Positions 22,541 to 24,868 of a stretch of DNA of 24,868 nucleotides are shown here, one piece after another. The position numbers were made by a program, and so were the translations under genes. Each line of letters opens with the position of its first letter. Positions within the stretch are counted from its first letter, which is position 1. The stretch is from JBAPUB01 sp049282455 (lineage in GTDB: Bacteria > Actinomycetota > Actinomycetes > JAHEKZ01), in NCBI GenBank assembly GCA_049282455.1, contig JBAPUB010000151.1, forward strand, positions 1 through 24,868. The letters are read 5' to 3'. The notes beneath the pieces were generated by a model that ran no database searches, was not told where the DNA came from, and was given only the letters and a program-made list of their open reading frames with translations.

Positions 22541-23848
22541 GTGATCGAGCGGGCGAGTGCGAACGACCTGATGCAGCGGGCCACCGACGTGGGCCCGCTC
22601 CCACCGCAGATCGCCAGCGTGCTCGTCCTCGACCCGGGTCGCGACGTCGCCGCAGAAGCGGTGGCCAGCGAGGCAGTCCAGCGGCTGGCCGGGATCCCAC
22701 GCCTGCGACAGGTCCTGCGTCCCGCTCCGCTGGGCTGCGGCCGTGCCTACTGGGCCGATGCACCCCACTTCGACGCCGGTCGTCACGCCCACGTCGTCGA
22801 CGCCGCAGACCCCGGCGATGAGCCTGCCTTGCTCACCGCTGCCCTCGGGGCCCTGACGGCGCCCTTGCCGAAGCTGCGGCCTCCGTGGAACGTCACGGTC
22901 GTGCGGGGGCTCGCGCAGGGGCGGGTGGCCATCGTCGTCGTCGTCGAGCACGTCGTGGTCGACGGTGTGGGCGGGCTCGCTCTGCTGGAGGCGTTGGCCG
23001 GACCGCCACCTAAGGGATCGCGCGCCCCTCGTCCGCCACCCTCTAGCGGCGAGCTGGCCCGGGATGCCTGGAGCCGGCGTGCCGGGGCGGTTCGACGACT
23101 TCCCGGCGGCGCGCATCGACTGATCGATGCGGCCAAGGAGATGCGCGCGGCCCCTCCCCGCGCCGTGGACACCCCCATCAACCGCGCCACGGGTCGTCAA
23201 CGTGCCCTCGCCACGGTCCAGGTGTCCCTCGATGCGGTTCGAGCAGGGGCACATGCGTGCGACGCCACCATCAACGACGCGCTCCTCGCCGCGGTCCTCT
23301 CGGCGATGGGGCTGGCGCTACGACGACGCGGGAACGACGTCGAGCAGCTCTCCGTCTCGATCCCGGTCTCGCAGCGCGGCGAAGGCGCATCGGCGCTGGG
23401 CAACCAGGTGGGCGTGATGCCGGTGCTGCTGCCGGTGCCAGCGATCGATGACGATCCAGGAGCGCATCTGCGCCGCGTCTCGCGAATCGTCCGAACCCGC
23501 AAGGCGTCGGCGTCGGGCGCGAGCTCGCAGGTCGTGGAGCCGGCTTTTCGGGCGTTGGCCGGCCTGGGCGTGATGCGCTGGTTCATGGACCACCAGCGGA
23601 TGGTCAACACCATCGTCAGCAACGTCACGGGTCCGGCGCGGGAGGTCCAGATTCTCGGCATGCCGGTGACGCGCATGATCCCGATCAGCGGCGTCTACGG
23701 GAACGTGCCCGTCGGCTTCACCGCGATGTCGTACGCCGGTGAGCTGGTGGTGACCGTCATGGTCGACCCCCAGCTCGTCCCGGATGTGGAGGCGCTGACG
23801 GCCGACCTTCAGCATCAGCTGGATCTTCTGGCCGCCCTCGAGCCCTGA
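22541..23848 (+). CDS. Wax ester synthase/diacylglycerol acyltransferase (WS/DGAT) domain protein
   Basis: The 435-residue protein belongs to the bacterial WS/DGAT acyltransferases, which join acyl-CoA to long-chain alcohols or diacylglycerol to make storage lipid. It opens ERASANDLMQRATDVGPLPPQIASVLVLD, the substrate-pocket start. The active-site motif HHxxxDG appears as EHVVVDG (residues 136-142), with the second catalytic His137, Asp141 and Gly142 kept but the first His replaced by Glu. The second half has INDALLAAVLSAMGLALRRRG, GNQVGVMPVLLPV and the C-terminal NTIVSNVTGPAREVQILG and GVYGNVPVGFTAMSYAGEL. GTG 22541 is chosen because similarity begins there; the upstream open frame (from 22445) lies over the sulfatase remnant. 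Its end overlaps the convergent small membrane protein gene by 92 bases. Substrate is unproven. Confidence 0.88.
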   Translation: MIERASANDLMQRATDVGPLPPQIASVLVLDPGRDVAAEAVASEAVQRLAGIPRLRQVLRPAPLGCGRAYWADAPHFDAGRHAHVVDAADPGDEPALLTAALGALTAPLPKLRPPWNVTVVRGLAQGRVAIVVVVEHVVVDGVGGLALLEALAGPPPKGSRAPRPPPSSGELARDAWSRRAGAVRRLPGGAHRLIDAAKEMRAAPPRAVDTPINRATGRQRALATVQVSLDAVRAGAHACDATINDALLAAVLSAMGLALRRRGNDVEQLSVSIPVSQRGEGASALGNQVGVMPVLLPVPAIDDDPGAHLRRVSRIVRTRKASASGASSQVVEPAFRALAGLGVMRWFMDHQRMVNTIVSNVTGPAREVQILGMPVTRMIPISGVYGNVPVGFTAMSYAGELVVTVMVDPQLVPDVEALTADLQHQLDLLAALEP

Positions 23849-24158
23849 CTCCGTGGAGTCTGGCCGCGTGATGGCTCTCGGCGAGGGGCAGGCGGTTGGA
23901 AACGGTGCCGGGACCTCCCTTCGTCGCCTGGGGGAGGGTCGCTGCCGATCGGGCCGGGTCCACCGGGCGACGCAGCGTTCGCTCGAGGCGGGCTCGCACC
24001 TCCACCGGGCGCATCACCTGGGGCCACGGGATGAGCTTGGCCAGCGTCAGCCCGACGTAGATCAGGGTGTTGAAGGCCACGAACCCCGCGAGGAACTCGA
24101 ACCAGGCCGTCTGGAAGACCTCCGGCGACAAGACGATGCCGCCCGCCTGCGCACTCAT
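23757..24158 (-). CDS. Small membrane protein linked to the family 2 glycosyltransferase
   Basis: ATG 24158 overlaps the stop of the upstream glycosyltransferase gene (ATGA), so the two are translationally coupled. The 133-residue product starts MSAQAGGIVLSPEVFQTAWFEFLAG and has one clear transmembrane helix at about 18-40 (FEFLAGFVAFNTLIYVGLTLAKLIPWP) followed by a basic region (VEVRARLERTLRRPVD). Beyond about residue 55 the sequence is low in recognisable features and its last 31 codons lie over the 3' end of the convergent acyltransferase gene, so the C-terminus may be poorly constrained or the true gene may have been lengthened by loss of a stop. I do not recognise a family. Position suggests an accessory subunit of a polysaccharide synthase, by inference. 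Confidence 0.65.
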   Translation of the reverse strand: MSAQAGGIVLSPEVFQTAWFEFLAGFVAFNTLIYVGLTLAKLIPWPQVMRPVEVRARLERTLRRPVDPARSAATLPQATKGGPGTVSNRLPLAESHHAARLHGVRARGRPEDPADAEGRPSAPPHPGRAGGRP

Positions 24159-24868
24159 GCCGTCGCACCGCCGACGGTGTGCTGCACGTGCCCCCAGGAG
24201 GCGCGTCGCGCGACGAGGATGTCCATCAGTCCGCGGACGAACACCGCCTGCAGGAATGCTGCGTACAGCAGCTCGGGCACGATCAGCGCCGCGAGCAGGC
24301 GAGCCCTCCAGCCGCCCTTCCACACGGTGATCGTGCGCTCGGCGACGAAGACCAGACCCAGCACGCACCAGAAGACGAACAGCACCAGCTGGTCGGCCGC
24401 CAGCAACGTGACGGTCATGAGGAACAGGTAGGAGTACAAGGCGATCGCCCCGTAGCCGATGCCCACCTGCTGCGCCCAGTAGCGCGCGGTCGCGGTGGTG
24501 ATCCCGTAGGCCGCGACGTTCTCCAGGGCGCCGCGCTGCCACCGCAGCCGCTGGCGCCACAGGTTGCGCCACGTGGGCATCAGCTCGGTGACGACCGAGC
24601 AGCCGCGAGGTGAGCGCATGGGTGCGCCCAGTGACTTCAGCGCGATGGTCAGCTCGTTGTCCTCCGTGAGCGAGCTGGTGTCATAGACCTGCCCGCTGCC
24701 GCCCGGCAGGCAGACGCCGCGCGCCTGCGCCACCGCGCGCAACGACTCCGCGCGGAATACCGACGCCGTACCGGTGAGCACGAAGACCCGTCCACTTCGC
24801 CGCGCAATCTCACGCGAGTAGCGCGTGTACTCGTTGCGCTGCAGCAGCCCGAGCAGTCCGGGGAGGGG
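24155..24868 (-). CDS. Processive family 2 glycosyltransferase, C-terminal part (gene runs off the right edge)
   Basis: The minus frame is open to the window edge and encodes 237 residues ending at TGA 24155. It holds RNEYTRYSREIARRSGRVFVLTGTASVFRAESL, then SLTEDNELTIALKSLG with the ED catalytic-base motif and the QRLRWQRG block, equivalent to the Q-x-x-R-W motif of cellulose, hyaluronan and N-acetylglucosamine polymer synthases. At least three hydrophobic helices follow (IALYSYLFLMTVTLLAA, LVLFVFWCVLGLVFVA, LLAALIVPELLYAAFLQAVFV). This is an inner-membrane synthase that extends and probably exports a polysaccharide. The N-terminal donor-binding part, including the DxD, lies outside. The small membrane protein gene overlaps its end by 4 bases. 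Sugar and polymer cannot be told from this part. Confidence 0.92.
   Translation of the reverse strand, partial: PLPGLLGLLQRNEYTRYSREIARRSGRVFVLTGTASVFRAESLRAVAQARGVCLPGGSGQVYDTSSLTEDNELTIALKSLGAPMRSPRGCSVVTELMPTWRNLWRQRLRWQRGALENVAAYGITTATARYWAQQVGIGYGAIALYSYLFLMTVTLLAADQLVLFVFWCVLGLVFVAERTITVWKGGWRARLLAALIVPELLYAAFLQAVFVRGLMDILVARRASWGHVQHTVGGATA

Noticed and set aside
23860..23945. Terminator hairpin between the acyltransferase and glycosyltransferase genes
   Set aside because: Only a short CCTCCC/GGGAGG pairing with a long loop was found, too weak to report.

Overview
The window is GC-rich and gene-dense, with many GTG starts, frequent 4-base ATGA/GTGA overlaps between neighbouring genes, and several starts that sit 6 to 8 bases after a TAnnnT hexamer, as on leaderless transcripts. 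Together with the gene order (class III dioxygenase-like protein, miaA, dapF, hflX; then lexA divergent from a LysM protein, nrdR and nrdJ) this points to a high-GC actinomycete (Actinomycetota). The order resembles the Rv2718c-Rv2728c region of Mycobacterium tuberculosis and the lexA-nrdR-nrdJ region of Streptomyces, as recalled from general knowledge. I cannot name a family or genus.

Layout. 1-292: 5' end of an ECF sigma factor on the minus strand, cut by the window edge. 429-5279: a plus-strand housekeeping operon for tRNA modification (miaA), diaminopimelate epimerase (dapF), an SCO6745-like protein and the ribosome-associated GTPase HflX. 5266-8758: an accessory block with a Tat-exported polyamine-type binding lipoprotein (minus), a divergent amidohydrolase and a TetR regulator. 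The divergent promoter carries a large imperfect palindrome, a good operator candidate. 8870-11979: a DinG/XPD-type helicase with an unusual C-terminal extension, translationally overlapped by a PEBP-family lipoprotein. 12036-13332 (minus): lexA followed by an overlapping DinB/mycothiol-transferase-like gene.

13333-17757 is the best-supported regulatory region. lexA and a divergent LysM membrane protein (ChiZ/DivS-like position) have separate promoters with LexA boxes. The one at the LysM gene is a perfect TCGAAC-N4-GTTCGA with an extra half-site. The nrdR-nrdJ operon (NrdR repressor and B12-dependent ribonucleotide reductase) has a clear -35/-10, two NrdR-box-like sites offset by 32 bp, and an undescribed-looking run of DnaA-box-like nonamers spaced by about one helical turn. 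nrdJ ends at a very strong stem-loop with a 15-bp stem (17801-17834).

17907-24868: an HhH-GPD DNA-repair protein, a 1140-residue minus-strand zinc ribbon/class III cyclase/AAA ATPase/TPR signalling protein, a decayed arylsulfatase C-terminus (22144-22527), a wax ester synthase/DGAT-like acyltransferase, and a minus-strand pair of a small membrane protein plus a processive family 2 glycosyltransferase cut by the right edge. No tRNA, rRNA, CRISPR array, insertion sequence or prophage was seen. I found no obvious anti-phage or other complete novel system. The most novel-looking signals are regulatory (nrdR leader, lexA/LysM spacer, divergent amidohydrolase promoter) plus the DinG extension and the sulfatase remnant.
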